A stretch of 64,000 nt of DNA from Pseudomonas azadiae (GCF_019145355.1 NZ_JAHSTY010000001.1:1240001-1304000); one strand, 5' to 3'; numbered from the stretch's first letter, positions 17,486 through 26,818 are shown. Numbers and translations: made by a program. The notes: generated by a model from the letters alone, not told the origin.

Positions 17486-18103
17486 CTACAGGCTCAACTG
17501 CCGGTTCGACGCCTTGATGAACTCTTTCTTCAAATCCTCGAAGGTATGCACCGCCGGAAACTGCGGGAACTCACGCATCACATTCTCGGGCGCGTGAAAC
17601 AGGATTCCACGGTCGGCCTCGCCCAGCATGGTGGTGTCGTTGTAGGAATCGCCGGCGGCGATCACGCGGTAATACAGGCTCTTGAAGGCCAGCACCGATT
17701 GGCGTTTGGGGTCTTTCTGGCGCAGTTGGTAACTCACCACGCGGTCGCTTTCGTCGGTGATCAAACGGTGACACAGCAAGGTGGGGAAACCCAATTGGCG
17801 CATCAGCGGCTGGGAGAATTCATAAAAGGTGTCTGACAGGATCACCACCTGGAAGCGCTCGCGCAGCCAGTTGACGAACTCGATGGCGCCGTCCAGCGGC
17901 TTGAGGGTGGCGATCACTGCCTGGATGTCGGCGAGCTTGAGTCCATGCTCGTCGAGGATGCGCAGGCGCTGCTGCATCAACACGTCGTAGTCGGGAATAT
18001 CCCGGGTGGTGGCGCGCAGGGATTCAATACCGGTTTTTTCGGCGAAGGCGATCCAGATTTCCGGAACCAGCACCCCTTCCAGGTCGAGACAGGCAATTTC
18101 CAC
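17486..18103 (-). CDS. thrH: Bifunctional phosphoserine phosphatase / homoserine phosphotransferase ThrH
   Basis: A HAD-superfamily enzyme that dephosphorylates phosphoserine and can pass the phosphate to homoserine. It begins MEIACLDLEGVLVPEIW, with the DxE nucleophile motif (DLE at residues 7-9) that distinguishes ThrH from SerB. VVILSDTFYEF (motif II) and AAGDSYNDTTMLGEA (motif IV) follow. The length of 205 residues is typical. It is monocistronic and divergent from cysH. Confidence 0.93.
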   Translation of the reverse strand: MEIACLDLEGVLVPEIWIAFAEKTGIESLRATTRDIPDYDVLMQQRLRILDEHGLKLADIQAVIATLKPLDGAIEFVNWLRERFQVVILSDTFYEFSQPLMRQLGFPTLLCHRLITDESDRVVSYQLRQKDPKRQSVLAFKSLYYRVIAAGDSYNDTTMLGEADRGILFHAPENVMREFPQFPAVHTFEDLKKEFIKASNRQLSL

Positions 18104-18256
18104 GAGACACTCCCATTTAGATGTTGTTTGGTTGAGCGAGCAAAAGGACTGCCGAACTCTAGCGATTCAAGCTCGGCGCCGCAACGCAGGGCGGTTTTTG
18201 ATACCATCACCCCCCTAGAGAGCGCTCAGCGCCACTGACCTGTAGGAACCGTCCTG

Positions 18257-18991
18257 ATGAACCAAGCCTTCGACGTCGTTGAACTCGCCACGACTTACGC
18301 CAACAAATCCGCCCAGGATATTCTCAAGCTGGCGTTCAGCCAGTTCGGTGATGACCTGTGGATTTCCTTCAGCGGTGCCGAGGACGTGGTGCTGGTGGAC
18401 ATGGCCTGGAAGCTGAACAAGAACGTCAAGGTATTCAGCCTCGACACCGGCCGCCTGCACCCGGAGACTTACCGGTTCATCGAGCAGGTGCGCGACTTCT
18501 ACAAGATCGACATCGAACTGATCTCGCCGGACCAGAGCAAGCTGGAACCTTTCGTCAAGGAGAAAGGCCTGTTCAGTTTCTACCGCGACGGCCACGGCGA
18601 ATGCTGCGGCATCCGCAAGATCGAGCCGTTGCGCCGCAAACTCTCCGGCGTGACAGCCTGGGCTACCGGCCAGCGCCGCGACCAGAGCCCCGGTACCCGC
18701 AGCCAGGTTGCCGTGCTGGAAATCGACACGGCTTTCTCTACGCCGGAACGCACCTTGTACAAGTTCAACCCGTTGGCGCAGATGACCAGCGAGGAAGTCT
18801 GGGGTTACATCCGCATGCTGGAGCTGCCGTATAACAGCCTGCATGAGCGTGGGTTTATCAGCATTGGTTGCGAACCGTGCACGCGACCGGTGTTGCCGAA
18901 CCAGCATGAGCGTGAGGGGCGGTGGTGGTGGGAAGAGGCTACGCAGAAGGAGTGCGGGTTGCATGCGGGGAATATCATCAGTAAGGCTTGA
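18257..18991 (+). CDS. cysH: Assimilatory adenylylsulfate (APS) reductase CysH
   Basis: It reduces APS to sulfite with thioredoxin in sulfate assimilation. The [4Fe-4S] cysteines that mark APS reductases are present: ECCGIRK near residue 120 and GCEPCTRP near residue 206. The [13 protein letters not shown] loop near residue 37 binds the nucleotide, and ECGLH near the C-terminus carries the catalytic Cys. Length 244. TAGGAACC precedes ATG. E. coli PAPS reductase lacks the CC and CxxC pairs, so the APS substrate is the better call. Confidence 0.95.
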   Translation: MNQAFDVVELATTYANKSAQDILKLAFSQFGDDLWISFSGAEDVVLVDMAWKLNKNVKVFSLDTGRLHPETYRFIEQVRDFYKIDIELISPDQSKLEPFVKEKGLFSFYRDGHGECCGIRKIEPLRRKLSGVTAWATGQRRDQSPGTRSQVAVLEIDTAFSTPERTLYKFNPLAQMTSEEVWGYIRMLELPYNSLHERGFISIGCEPCTRPVLPNQHEREGRWWWEEATQKECGLHAGNIISKA

Positions 18992-19022
18992 GGGTTGATG
19001 CGGTAAAAAATGTGAAAACAAT

Positions 19023-19112
19023 ATGGGAGCCGGGCTTGCCCGCGATGGCGGCGGGTCAGTCGACGTTTTCGTGACTGACACTCCGCCATCGCGGGCAAGC
19101 CCGCTCCCACAT
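19023..19112. repeat. REP pair after cysH
   Basis: Inverted GGGAGC(C)GGGCTTGCCCGCGAT units with a spacer of about 40 bases. The following 350 bases (19113-19471) are AT-rich and hold no gene; they probably contain the promoter of the permease gene. Confidence 0.85.
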
Positions 19113-19471
19113 TTGTTTTGTGTTCACCTTTAAAATGTACACACAGATGTAACCATCGGTGCCATTTATGTGTGCAATTCTGTTTGAAACGCACCAAAAC
19201 GTAACACTTCCCTCCTTGCATTTTTTGCTCTTCTGAATCTCCCCTTTTCCTGCGAAAAATAAATAGCTGTTCGAACGGTCAATTTATATCGCTTTTAATT
19301 CAGTCAGTTATTTGAATCACCAGTAAAAACGAAATTAGCCAGGGTTTTCATAGATCTAAAGCTGGCACGCATGTGGCTTAAGGTGGAATACGCTTTGTAT
19401 ACAATAAATACAAAACCTACATACACTTTGCCATCCGCGGCCTGTCTGCAGATGTGCTGGAGCCTGCCGGA

Positions 19472-21001
19472 ATGCGTACAACCCTCTCGAATGACGTCGC
19501 ACTGGATCTGCCCTCCTCCGTCCTGAGCCCCCAGGCCGTCAGTCACGGCCCGTTGGTGCTAAGTCCGCGCCTGCACAACAAGGACCTGGCGCCCACCAAG
19601 GTCGAAGGCCGACGCTGGGGGCGCTACAGCATCTTTGCGTTGTGGACCAATGACGTGCACAACATCGCCAACTACTCGTTTGCAATCGGCCTGTATGCAT
19701 TGGGCCTGGGCGGCTGGCAGATCCTGTTGTCCCTCGGGATCGGCGCGGCGCTGGTGTACTTCTTCATGAACCTGTCGGGCTATATGGGGCAAAAGACCGG
19801 TGTGCCGTTCCCGGTGATCAGCCGCATCAGTTTCGGCATCCATGGCGCACAGATTCCGGCGCTGATCCGTGCGGTCATCGCGATTGCCTGGTTCGGTATC
19901 CAGACCTACCTGGCCTCGGTGGTTTTCCGCGTGTTACTGACGGCGATTCATCCAGGCTTTGCCGACTATGACCACAACTCGATCCTCGGCCTGTCGTCCC
20001 TCGGCTGGGTCTGTTTTGTGGTGATCTGGCTGGTGCAACTGGTGATCCTGGCCTACGGCATGGAGATGGTGCGGCGCTACGAAGGCTTCGCCGGCCCGGT
20101 TATCCTGCTCACCGTGGCGTCGTTGGCCGGTTGGATGTACTTCCAGGCCGGCGGCAACATCGCCTGGTCGATCCGCGCCCCCCTCAGCGGTGGCGAGATG
20201 TGGCGCAATATCTTTGCCGGCGGCGCGCTGTGGTTGTCGATCTACGGCACGCTGATCCTCAATTTCTGCGACTTCGCACGGTCGTCGCCGTGCCGCAAGA
20301 CCATTCAGGTCGGTAACTTCTGGGGCCTGCCGGTGAATATCCTGGTGTTCGCCGCGATCACCGTGCTGCTGTGCGGTGGGCAATTCCAACTCAATGGCCG
20401 GGTGATCGAAAGCCCGACCGAGATCATTGCCGCCATCCCCAACACGTTCTTCCTGGTACTGGGCTGCCTGGCGTTCCTGATTGTCACCGTAGCGGTGAAC
20501 ATCATGGCCAACTTCGTCGCACCGGCCTTTGTGCTGAGCAACCTGGCGCCCAAGTACCTGAACTTCCGCCGCGCCGGTTTGATCAGCGCCGCCGTGGCCG
20601 TGCTGATCCTGCCGTGGAACCTCTATAACAGCCCGCTGGTGATCGTGTATTTCCTGTCCGGCCTGGGCGCGCTGCTGGGGCCGCTGTACGGGGTGATCAT
20701 GGTCGATTACTGGTTGATTCGTAAAAGCCAGATCGATGTGCCGCAGTTATACAGCGAAGACCCGAACGGCATTTATTACTACAGCCGTGGGGTCAATCTG
20801 CGTGCGGTGGCGGCCTTCATTCCTGCGGCGCTGATCGCCATCCTGCTGGCCCTGTTGCCTGGGTTCGCCAGCGTCTCGCCGTTTTCCTGGTTGTTTGGCG
20901 CCGGTATTGCAGGACTGCTGTACGGGCTGATTGCCAAGCGCCAGCCGTTCTACGCCGATGTCAGCGGCGAAAGCATTGCAGTCGATAACGTCAGTCATTA
21001 A
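19472..21001 (+). CDS. NCS1-family permease (hydantoin/allantoin/nucleobase type)
   Basis: An inner-membrane sodium- or proton-coupled importer of nitrogenous ring compounds. The 509-residue sequence has about twelve hydrophobic segments and the NCS1 landmarks SIFALWTNDVHNIANYSFAIGL near residue 56 and GWQILLSLGIGAALV after it. A NFCDFARS segment near residue 265 fits the substrate-site helix. ATG 19472 has GGAG nine bases upstream; the GTG at 19454 would add six residues. A racemase gene follows 14 bases later, so the substrate is probably a hydantoin or allantoin. That is inferred from context. Confidence 0.88.
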   Translation: MRTTLSNDVALDLPSSVLSPQAVSHGPLVLSPRLHNKDLAPTKVEGRRWGRYSIFALWTNDVHNIANYSFAIGLYALGLGGWQILLSLGIGAALVYFFMNLSGYMGQKTGVPFPVISRISFGIHGAQIPALIRAVIAIAWFGIQTYLASVVFRVLLTAIHPGFADYDHNSILGLSSLGWVCFVVIWLVQLVILAYGMEMVRRYEGFAGPVILLTVASLAGWMYFQAGGNIAWSIRAPLSGGEMWRNIFAGGALWLSIYGTLILNFCDFARSSPCRKTIQVGNFWGLPVNILVFAAITVLLCGGQFQLNGRVIESPTEIIAAIPNTFFLVLGCLAFLIVTVAVNIMANFVAPAFVLSNLAPKYLNFRRAGLISAAVAVLILPWNLYNSPLVIVYFLSGLGALLGPLYGVIMVDYWLIRKSQIDVPQLYSEDPNGIYYYSRGVNLRAVAAFIPAALIAILLALLPGFASVSPFSWLFGAGIAGLLYGLIAKRQPFYADVSGESIAVDNVSH

Positions 21002-21015
21002 TCAAGGGACACTCC

Positions 21016-21744
21016 ATGCGTATCCTCGTGGTCAACGTCAACACCACCGAATCCATCACAGAAACCATCGCCCAGCAGGCACGGGCCGTGGCCGCGCCGG
21101 GCACCGAGATCGTCGGGCTCACGCCTTACTTCGGCGCGGAGTCGGTGGAAGGCAATTTTGAAAGCTATCTGGCGGCCATCGCGGTGATGGACCGGGTGAT
21201 GGCTTACGACCAGCCGTTTGATGCGGTGATCCAGGCCGGCTACGGCGAGCACGGCCGTGAGGGCCTGCAGGAATTATTGAACGTGCCGGTGGTGGACATC
21301 ACCGAGGCGGCCGCCAGCACCGCGATGTTCCTGGGGCACGCCTATTCGGTGGTGACCACCCTGGACCGCACGGTGCCGTTGATTGAAGACCGCCTGAAAC
21401 TCGCCGGCCTGTACCAGCGCTGCGCGTCGGTGCGCGCCAGTGGGATGACGGTGCTTGAGTTGGAACACAATCCGCTGGCCGCGATGGAGGCCATCGTGCG
21501 CCAGGCGGAACTGGCCATCAGCGAGGACAAGGCCGAGGTGATCTGCCTGGGTTGTGGCGGCATGGCCGGGCTGGATGAGCAGATTCGTCGGCGCACCGGG
21601 GTACCGGTGGTGGACGGGGTGACGGCGGCGGTGACGATTGCTGAAGCGCTGGTGCGGCTGGGGTTGTCGACCTCGAAGATCAGGACTTATGCGACGCCAA
21701 GGCCGAAAAAGGTGATTGGCTGGCCGAGTAAGTTCGGCCACTGA
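21016..21744 (+). CDS. Asp/Glu/hydantoin racemase family protein
   Basis: A 242-residue cytoplasmic racemase-fold protein, co-transcribed with the NCS1 permease. It starts MRILVVNVNTTESIT and has the second-half motif ICLGCGGMAGLDEQI near residue 177, which supplies one catalytic Cys. The position of the other catalytic Cys in hydantoin and allantoin racemases (usually a CFGDPG-type loop) reads QAGYGEHG here, near residue 75, with no Cys. A two-base racemisation may therefore not work as in studied members. Decyclase or decarboxylase relatives in this fold are alternatives. Confidence 0.8.
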   Translation: MRILVVNVNTTESITETIAQQARAVAAPGTEIVGLTPYFGAESVEGNFESYLAAIAVMDRVMAYDQPFDAVIQAGYGEHGREGLQELLNVPVVDITEAAASTAMFLGHAYSVVTTLDRTVPLIEDRLKLAGLYQRCASVRASGMTVLELEHNPLAAMEAIVRQAELAISEDKAEVICLGCGGMAGLDEQIRRRTGVPVVDGVTAAVTIAEALVRLGLSTSKIRTYATPRPKKVIGWPSKFGH

Positions 21745-21751
21745 GAACAAA

Positions 21752-21840
21752 TGTGGGAGGGGGCTTGCTCCCGAAGGTGGCGGCGCAGTAATAAATAGGC
21801 TGACTGACACGACGCCTTCGGGAGCAAGCCCCCTCCCACA
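21752..21840. repeat. REP pair, variant with GGGGGCTTGCTCCCGAAGG core
   Basis: Two inverted units of a second REP type (GGGAGGGGGCTTGCTCCCGA) lie across a spacer of about 37 bases in the convergent gap between the racemase and the LysR gene. Confidence 0.85.
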
Positions 21841-21842
21841 TT

Positions 21843-22766
21843 TTAGATTGCACTGAAGCGCTGGCTCAACTGATGCTCGGCAAACTGCTCGATGATGAAA
21901 TCCACAAACGCCCGGGTCTTGCCGGGCAGCAGTTTGTGTTCGGCGTAGTAAATGGAAATGTTGCCGTCGTCGACGTACCAGTCGGGCAGCACCCGCACCA
22001 CCGCGCCGCTGTCGAGGAACGGCACGGCCATGGGCATGCTTACCAGGGCAATGCCCAGGCCCTGGGCACTGGCGCAGCAGGCGGCTTCGGAGTCGCTCAT
22101 GGTCATGCGCGGTTTGAGCACCAAGGGTCTGTGTTCACGCGCGGCACTGGTCAATTGCCAGGAGCGTATGCGCCCGGTTTGTGGCGAGCGGATCAGGATA
22201 CCCAGGCAGCGCGCCAGATCCTCGGGAACCAATACCGGCGGGCTCTGCGCCAGATAATCCGGCGAGGCCACCAACACTCGGTGCGCCGGCGTGAGCTTAC
22301 GGGCCACGACGCCCTGAGGCAGCTCAAAGCCACCGCCGATGGCCGCATCGAAGCCTTGCCCGATCAGGTCGACCTGGCGGTTATCGAAATGCCAGTCCGG
22401 GCTGATATCCGGGAAACGCCGCATGAATTCCCCCAGCAGCGGCACCACGTACCGATTGCCAAACACCGTGCCCATGCTGACCCTGAGCGTGCCCACCGGC
22501 CGCCCTTCGGCGCTGGCCAGGTTGGCGACGGCGTTCTGGATGGTGGTGAGGCTGGCGCTGACCTCTTCAAGAAACAGTTTGCCGGCTTCGGTCAGGGTGA
22601 GTCGCCGAGTGCTGCGCTGGAACAGGCGTACACCCAGGCGCGCTTCCAGCTTGGCGACGCTTTTTCCTACCGCTGCCGGAGTGAGGCTCAAGTGCCGCGC
22701 CGCCTCGGCAAAGCTGCCCCCTTCGGCGCTGCGAACAAAGCATTCGATACTGCCAAAGCTTTCCAT
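21843..22766 (-). CDS. LysR-family transcriptional regulator
   Basis: A 307-residue regulator with an N-terminal winged HTH (residues 1-60: MESFGSIECFVRSAEGGSFA, then AARHLSLTPAAVGKSVAKLE) and a C-terminal substrate-binding domain. It is divergent from the SDR gene at 22893 with about 126 bases between the starts, so control of that gene is the simplest inference. The sequence resembles the CrgA/DmlR-type branch that often regulates oxidoreductases. Effector unknown. Confidence 0.9.
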   Translation of the reverse strand: MESFGSIECFVRSAEGGSFAEAARHLSLTPAAVGKSVAKLEARLGVRLFQRSTRRLTLTEAGKLFLEEVSASLTTIQNAVANLASAEGRPVGTLRVSMGTVFGNRYVVPLLGEFMRRFPDISPDWHFDNRQVDLIGQGFDAAIGGGFELPQGVVARKLTPAHRVLVASPDYLAQSPPVLVPEDLARCLGILIRSPQTGRIRSWQLTSAAREHRPLVLKPRMTMSDSEAACCASAQGLGIALVSMPMAVPFLDSGAVVRVLPDWYVDDGNISIYYAEHKLLPGKTRAFVDFIIEQFAEHQLSQRFSAI

Positions 22767-22892
22767 GCCATCCCACTCTAAACTTTTGGTTTACACAGAC
22801 TATAGCAATCACGGCCTACCTGGCGCGGCTTGTGAGGTTGATACTCGGTTCCAACAACAAGGCAACCTGCCTTGAACCACTTGGAGATCGAC

Positions 22893-23639
22893 ATGACCAC
22901 ACAAAACCTCAGCGGCAAAGTTGCCTTGATTCAAGGTGGCTCCCGCGGCATCGGCGCCGCCATCGTCAAGCGCCTCGCAGCACAGGGTGCAGCGGTTGCC
23001 TTTACCTACGTGAGCTCGGCCACCAAGGCTGAAGCATTGCAGGACAGCGTGATCAGCGAAGGCGGCAAAGCCCTGGCGATTCAAGCCGACAGCGCCAATG
23101 CCGACGCAATCCGCCACGCGGTCAATGTCACCGTCGAAGCTTTCGGGCGCCTGGATATCCTGGTGAACAACGCCGGCGTGCTGGCGATCGCGCCACTGGA
23201 GGATTTCAAGCTGGAGGATTTCGACCAGACCCTGGCGATCAACGTGCGCAGCGTGTTTATCGCGACCCAAGAAGCGGCCAAGCATATGGGTGACGGTGGC
23301 CGGGTGATCAACATCGGCAGCACCAATGCCGAGCGCATGCCGTTTGGGGGCGGCGGGCCGTATGCGATGAGCAAGGCGGCGCTGGTGGGGTTGACCAAAG
23401 GCTTGGCGCGGGACCTGGGACCTCGGGGCATCACTATCAATAATGTGCAGCCGGGGCCGGTGGATACCGATATGAACCCGGCGAACAGTGATTTTGCCGA
23501 GAGTCTGATGGGGTTGATGGCGGTGGGACGGTATGGGCACGTGGAGGAAATTGCGAGTTTTGTGGCTTACCTGGCGGGGCCGGAGGCTGGGTATATCACT
23601 GGGGCGAGTTTGACTATTGATGGTGGGTTTAGCGCCTGA
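22893..23639 (+). CDS. Short-chain dehydrogenase/reductase (classical SDR)
   Basis: A 248-residue NAD(P)H-dependent oxidoreductase. The cofactor loop is QGGSRGIGAAI near residue 14, NNAGVLA near residue 90, INIGS near residue 138 and the catalytic YAMSK near residue 158; the C-terminus GASLTIDGGFSA is typical of 3-oxoacyl reductase-like SDRs. ATG 22893 has GGAG six bases upstream; the earlier TTG adds seven unlikely residues. Substrate is unknown. The divergent LysR gene is its probable regulator. Confidence 0.9.
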   Translation: MTTQNLSGKVALIQGGSRGIGAAIVKRLAAQGAAVAFTYVSSATKAEALQDSVISEGGKALAIQADSANADAIRHAVNVTVEAFGRLDILVNNAGVLAIAPLEDFKLEDFDQTLAINVRSVFIATQEAAKHMGDGGRVINIGSTNAERMPFGGGGPYAMSKAALVGLTKGLARDLGPRGITINNVQPGPVDTDMNPANSDFAESLMGLMAVGRYGHVEEIASFVAYLAGPEAGYITGASLTIDGGFSA

Positions 23640-23665
23640 GGTTTCTGGGGCACTGCGGGAGCCAC

Positions 23666-23752
23666 GGTGGGAGCAGGTCTGTGATGGCGGAGTGTCAGTC
23701 ATTGGATATGGCGACTGATACACCGCATTCGCAGGCAAGCCAGCTCCCACAT
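23666..23752. repeat. Degenerate REP pair
   Basis: A diverged left unit (GTGGGAGCAGGTCTGTGATGG) faces a better-preserved right unit (CGCAGGCAAGCCAGCTCCCA). It lies between the convergent SDR and HAD genes. Confidence 0.7.
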
Positions 23753-23766
23753 TTGACCGTGTTCAG

Positions 23767-24459
23767 TCAGGGAACCGGGGGTAGGCCGTAGGCGGACAGG
23801 TCCAGGTCGGCGAGTTTGCGGATGATCTGGTCTGCGTGGTGGTATTTGCTGTCGGCCATGGCTTCATCGGGTACGGCGATGGCGGTCATGTGCGCCGCTT
23901 TGGCGGCGGTGACGCCGAAGGGCGAGTCTTCGAGCACCAGGCAATCCTCGGGAGCAACGCCCAGGCGGCGCGCGGCGGTGAGGAAGATGTCCGGCGCAGG
24001 TTTGGCGGCGCCGACTTCCGGGTCGTCAGCGGTGACGATGGTATCGAACAGGCCAAACCATTCGCGGTGCAAAGTGGTCTTGTGAGCAAAAGAGTTACGC
24101 GACGAACTGGTGCCCACGGCAATCGGAATATGGTGCGCCTTCAAGTGCCGCACCAACGCTTCGGCACCGGGCATGCCCAGGGCCTTGGGGAAGCGTTCGC
24201 TCATCAGCGGTTCGCGGATCTCGAGAAACTCGGCCGGGGTGATCGGCAGGTCCAGCGCCTTGACCACGTAGTCGGCCAGATCCTGGGCACCACGCCCGAT
24301 GATGTGCTGCTTGATGCTCCAGTCGTAGGTACGGCCGTAACGTTCGGCGATGATTTGCGTGACTTCGGTGTAGATGCCTTCCGTATCCAGCAGCAACCCG
24401 TCCATATCGAAAATCACGGCCTTGATCGGACCGACTGCAGTACGCGATGGTGCATTCAT
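23767..24459 (-). CDS. HAD-superfamily phosphatase (beta-phosphoglucomutase-like)
   Basis: A 230-residue HAD hydrolase. Motif I is KAVIFDMDGLLLDTEG near residue 14, motif II is AVGTSSSRNSF near residue 117, and motifs III/IV are KPAPDIFLTAA and LVLEDSPFGVTAAK. The helical cap between residues 30 and 95 fits subclass I sugar-phosphate or gonyautoxin-like phosphatases. ATG 24459 is used; the GTG one codon before is equally open. Substrate cannot be read from the sequence. Confidence 0.88.
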   Translation of the reverse strand: MNAPSRTAVGPIKAVIFDMDGLLLDTEGIYTEVTQIIAERYGRTYDWSIKQHIIGRGAQDLADYVVKALDLPITPAEFLEIREPLMSERFPKALGMPGAEALVRHLKAHHIPIAVGTSSSRNSFAHKTTLHREWFGLFDTIVTADDPEVGAAKPAPDIFLTAARRLGVAPEDCLVLEDSPFGVTAAKAAHMTAIAVPDEAMADSKYHHADQIIRKLADLDLSAYGLPPVP

Positions 24460-24702
24460 CACTACAAAACCCTGGGAGAAGGACTAAAAGGATTCAGCAC
24501 AATAACGGGCCAGGTCAGGTGCAAGCAACCTGCGCGCAAGCATTGACGCTTACACGTGGCAACACCTCCACCAGATGGGGCCGAAGCGGCCCGCTAGAAT
24601 TGGGCCACAGCCCCCCGGTTAAGGTATTCCTGAAAAGCCGGAAAATCCTTTTAAAAGCCTAATAAAAATATAAGTCTGCAATAAGCCTATATAGGAAAAA
24701 AC

Positions 24703-25029
24703 ATGGTCGATGCATCCCCCCGTATACAGGTCATCAACGACGCCGCAGGCAAGCCTGTGTTCGTGGTGATTCCTTATCGGCAATACCTCTCACAGCAAAG
24801 CAAAGGCCACCTTATTCCGGGCGGGGTAGTCGACTTGATTATCGAGGGTCTGACGCCCATTCGAGCCTGGCGCGAATACCTGAACCTGACGCAGCGAGCG
24901 GCAGCCGAACGACTGGGCATTTCGCAGTCGGCATTTGCCCAGCAAGAGTCGGTGAAGAAGCCCCGCCGAGCGACCCGGGCAAGGATCGCCAAGGCGTTTG
25001 GTATCGACGTCAGGCAATTGGAGTTGTAA
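24703..25029 (+). CDS. XRE-family helix-turn-helix protein (antitoxin-like, orphan)
   Basis: A 108-residue protein. The N-terminal 35 residues (RIQVINDAAGKPVFVVIPYRQYL) resemble the Phd/YefM-type dimerisation part. Residues 55-108 form an XRE HTH (LTQRAAAERLGISQSAFAQQE). This layout is seen in antitoxins, but neither neighbour looks like a toxin, so it may be an orphan antitoxin or a stand-alone regulator. The upstream 240 bases are AT-rich and hold no gene. Confidence 0.75.
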   Translation: MVDASPRIQVINDAAGKPVFVVIPYRQYLSQQSKGHLIPGGVVDLIIEGLTPIRAWREYLNLTQRAAAERLGISQSAFAQQESVKKPRRATRARIAKAFGIDVRQLEL

Positions 25030-25116
25030 GACGGGCTGATCCGACGTTACGTACAGGCTTGAGACAGCTTTGCTGGTGAAGAATCAGACGCCCTCAGTCC
25101 CTTCATAGACGCCCCC

Positions 25117-25695
25117 ATGTCCGAAGCCTTCGAAGTCCCCAGCCCCCACGAAAAACACCTCGAACACACCAACGAACATGCCCACGGCCGCGGCGACAAT
25201 TTCGCCAGCCGCATCGCCGTGATGACCGCCCTCATGGCCACCCTCGGCGCCATGCTCAGCTACCAGGCCGGCTCCAGCGAAAGCGAAGCGGCGATGGACA
25301 AGAACAACGCCGCCATCTTCAAGACCGAAGCCGCCAACCAATGGAACTATTACCAGGCCAAATCCAGCCGGCAAAACCTCGCGGAACTGGCCACACACAT
25401 CCCTGGCGTGGACGCCGCGCACTACAAGGATGAGATTGAGCGCTACAAGAGCCAAAAGGAAGACGTGCGCAAGCAGGCCGAGAAGCTTGAAGCCACATCA
25501 AAGCAATGGGATGAACAGTCGGAGCAGGCCTTGCATCAGCACCATCGCTGGGCCCAGGCGATGACCGCAATTCAAATCGCGATATCGTTGGCAGCGATTA
25601 CGCTGTTGACCAGAAGGGAGTGGCTCAAGCGCCTGTCCTATACGGCAGCGGGCGCTGCGGTGCTACTGGGCAGCCTGGCCTGGCTGCACATCTGA
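25117..25695 (+). CDS. DUF4337 family membrane protein
   Basis: A 192-residue protein of unknown function. It has a hydrophobic segment at about residues 33-50 (AVMTALMATLGAMLSYQAG), a charged coiled-coil-like middle (residues 95-140, rich in Lys/Glu/Gln) and two C-terminal hydrophobic segments (about 147-163 and 174-191). This layout and the AANQWNYYQAKSSRQNL motif match the DUF4337 family. It is followed by an unusual long-armed inverted repeat. Confidence 0.82.
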   Translation: MSEAFEVPSPHEKHLEHTNEHAHGRGDNFASRIAVMTALMATLGAMLSYQAGSSESEAAMDKNNAAIFKTEAANQWNYYQAKSSRQNLAELATHIPGVDAAHYKDEIERYKSQKEDVRKQAEKLEATSKQWDEQSEQALHQHHRWAQAMTAIQIAISLAAITLLTRREWLKRLSYTAAGAAVLLGSLAWLHI

Positions 25696-25706
25696 CCCGG
25701 GCAACC

Positions 25707-25836
25707 TGTAGTGAGCGGGCTTGCCCCGCGCTGGGCTGCGAAGCCGCCCCAATAAAGACACCGCGCAGTTTCAGATAACGTAATTCGCCTGGTTTGGGGC
25801 CGCTTCAGCCCAGCGCGGGACAAGCCCGCTCACTAC
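25707..25836. repeat. Long inverted repeat, TGTAGTGAGCGGGCTTGCCCCGCGCTGGGC type
   Basis: This REP type has longer arms (about 35 bases, TAGTGAGCGGGCTTGCCCCG and beyond) than the others in the window, with a spacer of about 55 bases. It lies between the convergent DUF4337 and membrane-protein genes. Confidence 0.8.
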
Positions 25837-25854
25837 AAAAAGACTTCAGCTGAC

Positions 25855-26223
25855 TCAGGCCTGATTCGCCGCCCGGCTATGATGAAAGTACAAATAAGCC
25901 AACCCGACCGGCGCAATGAAAATCGCCATGCTCCAACACAATGCCATGGTGAACAGCTTGACGGTCAGCATCATGATCGCGTTCACAAAGAACACGTTAT
26001 TGCCAAAAATGTACCCCATGATGCTTTCATAAACGAAGCGCGCGTAGGGGTAAAGCAAACTGCTGACCACACAAAAGAAAAGGGTGCCCAGCGCGAACCC
26101 GCCGGTCTTCGACTGGGTCAACGCCGTATAGATCAATACGGGAAAAATCAGCCCGAACAGAAAATTGCGAATGTAGTACTGGGCAGAAAGCCCGCCGAAC
26201 GTCTTGCGAAGCACCGGATGCAT
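25855..26223 (-). CDS. Small membrane protein of unknown function
   Basis: 122 residues with about four hydrophobic segments (near residues 18-36, 44-60, 76-94 and 97-114) and short polar ends. GAGGG lies before ATG. I do not recognise the family. It is convergent with the DUF4337 gene and divergent from the lipoprotein gene. Confidence 0.75.
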   Translation of the reverse strand: MHPVLRKTFGGLSAQYYIRNFLFGLIFPVLIYTALTQSKTGGFALGTLFFCVVSSLLYPYARFVYESIMGYIFGNNVFFVNAIMMLTVKLFTMALCWSMAIFIAPVGLAYLYFHHSRAANQA

Positions 26224-26435
26224 TTAGATCCCTCTGAATGGCGTATTGGAAAGGCGGCGACCTTAACAAGCCCTGGAATTCATCGCCAGCATTTATATGC
26301 GCTTTGCCATCACCCCGCTCTAGCGACAACCTGGACTGAACCGTACCGCGCCGATTATTTTCAATCTGTTACAAGAGCGATTAAAGTGCAGCCCCCAAGA
26401 ATTGAATCTCGGGCTTTATTCCATGGAGTAATTCA

Positions 26436-26771
26436 GTGAAGTACGTCAGTAAAACAGTCGCGGCAGCAGTTCTCGGTTTCACCCTTGCAGGCTGTACCGG
26501 CACCGCCATCAAATCCCCACAATACGACAGCAGCCAATACACCGTGCTGGGTCACAGCGAAGCCAGCGCCACCGGCATCATGCTTTTCGGCGTTATCCCG
26601 ATCGGCCAGAACAGCCGTTTCGTCCGCGCCCAGAACGAGGCCATCAAGGCCAAAGGCGGCGACGCACTGATCAACACCCAGATCCAGGAAAAATGGTTCT
26701 GGGCCTGGGTGCTGAGCGGTTACACCACAAAGATTTCAGGTGACGTGGTTAAGTTGAAAACTGCGCAGTAA
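26436..26771 (+). CDS. Small outer-membrane or periplasmic lipoprotein
   Basis: 111 residues starting with GTG (GGAG seven bases upstream). The N-terminus has two Lys residues, a hydrophobic stretch and the lipobox LAGC (Cys at residue 20), followed by TGT, so an outer-membrane fate is likely. The mature part has ATGIMLFGVIPIGQNSRFVRA and ends in KWFWAWVLSGYTTKISG, resembling small TrbJ/YgdI-unrelated lipoproteins that I cannot name. A strong terminator follows directly. Confidence 0.82.
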   Translation: MKYVSKTVAAAVLGFTLAGCTGTAIKSPQYDSSQYTVLGHSEASATGIMLFGVIPIGQNSRFVRAQNEAIKAKGGDALINTQIQEKWFWAWVLSGYTTKISGDVVKLKTAQ

Positions 26772-26792
26772 AAAAGCGGCATGCATTAAAAA

Positions 26793-26818
26793 AACACCGG
26801 GCATTGACCGGTGTTTTT
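26793..26818 (+). terminator. Rho-independent terminator after the lipoprotein gene
   Basis: An AACACCGG/CCGGTGTT stem with a seven-base loop is followed by a T run, about 20 bases after the stop. Confidence 0.85.

Noticed and set aside
24703..25029. XRE protein as half of a toxin-antitoxin pair
   Set aside because: No toxin-like frame in either direction within 300 bases; reported only as an orphan antitoxin-like gene.
4611..25836. Paired REP units considered as CRISPR repeats or attachment sites
   Set aside because: They are inverted pairs with variable spacers, dispersed singly between genes and without neighbouring cas genes.
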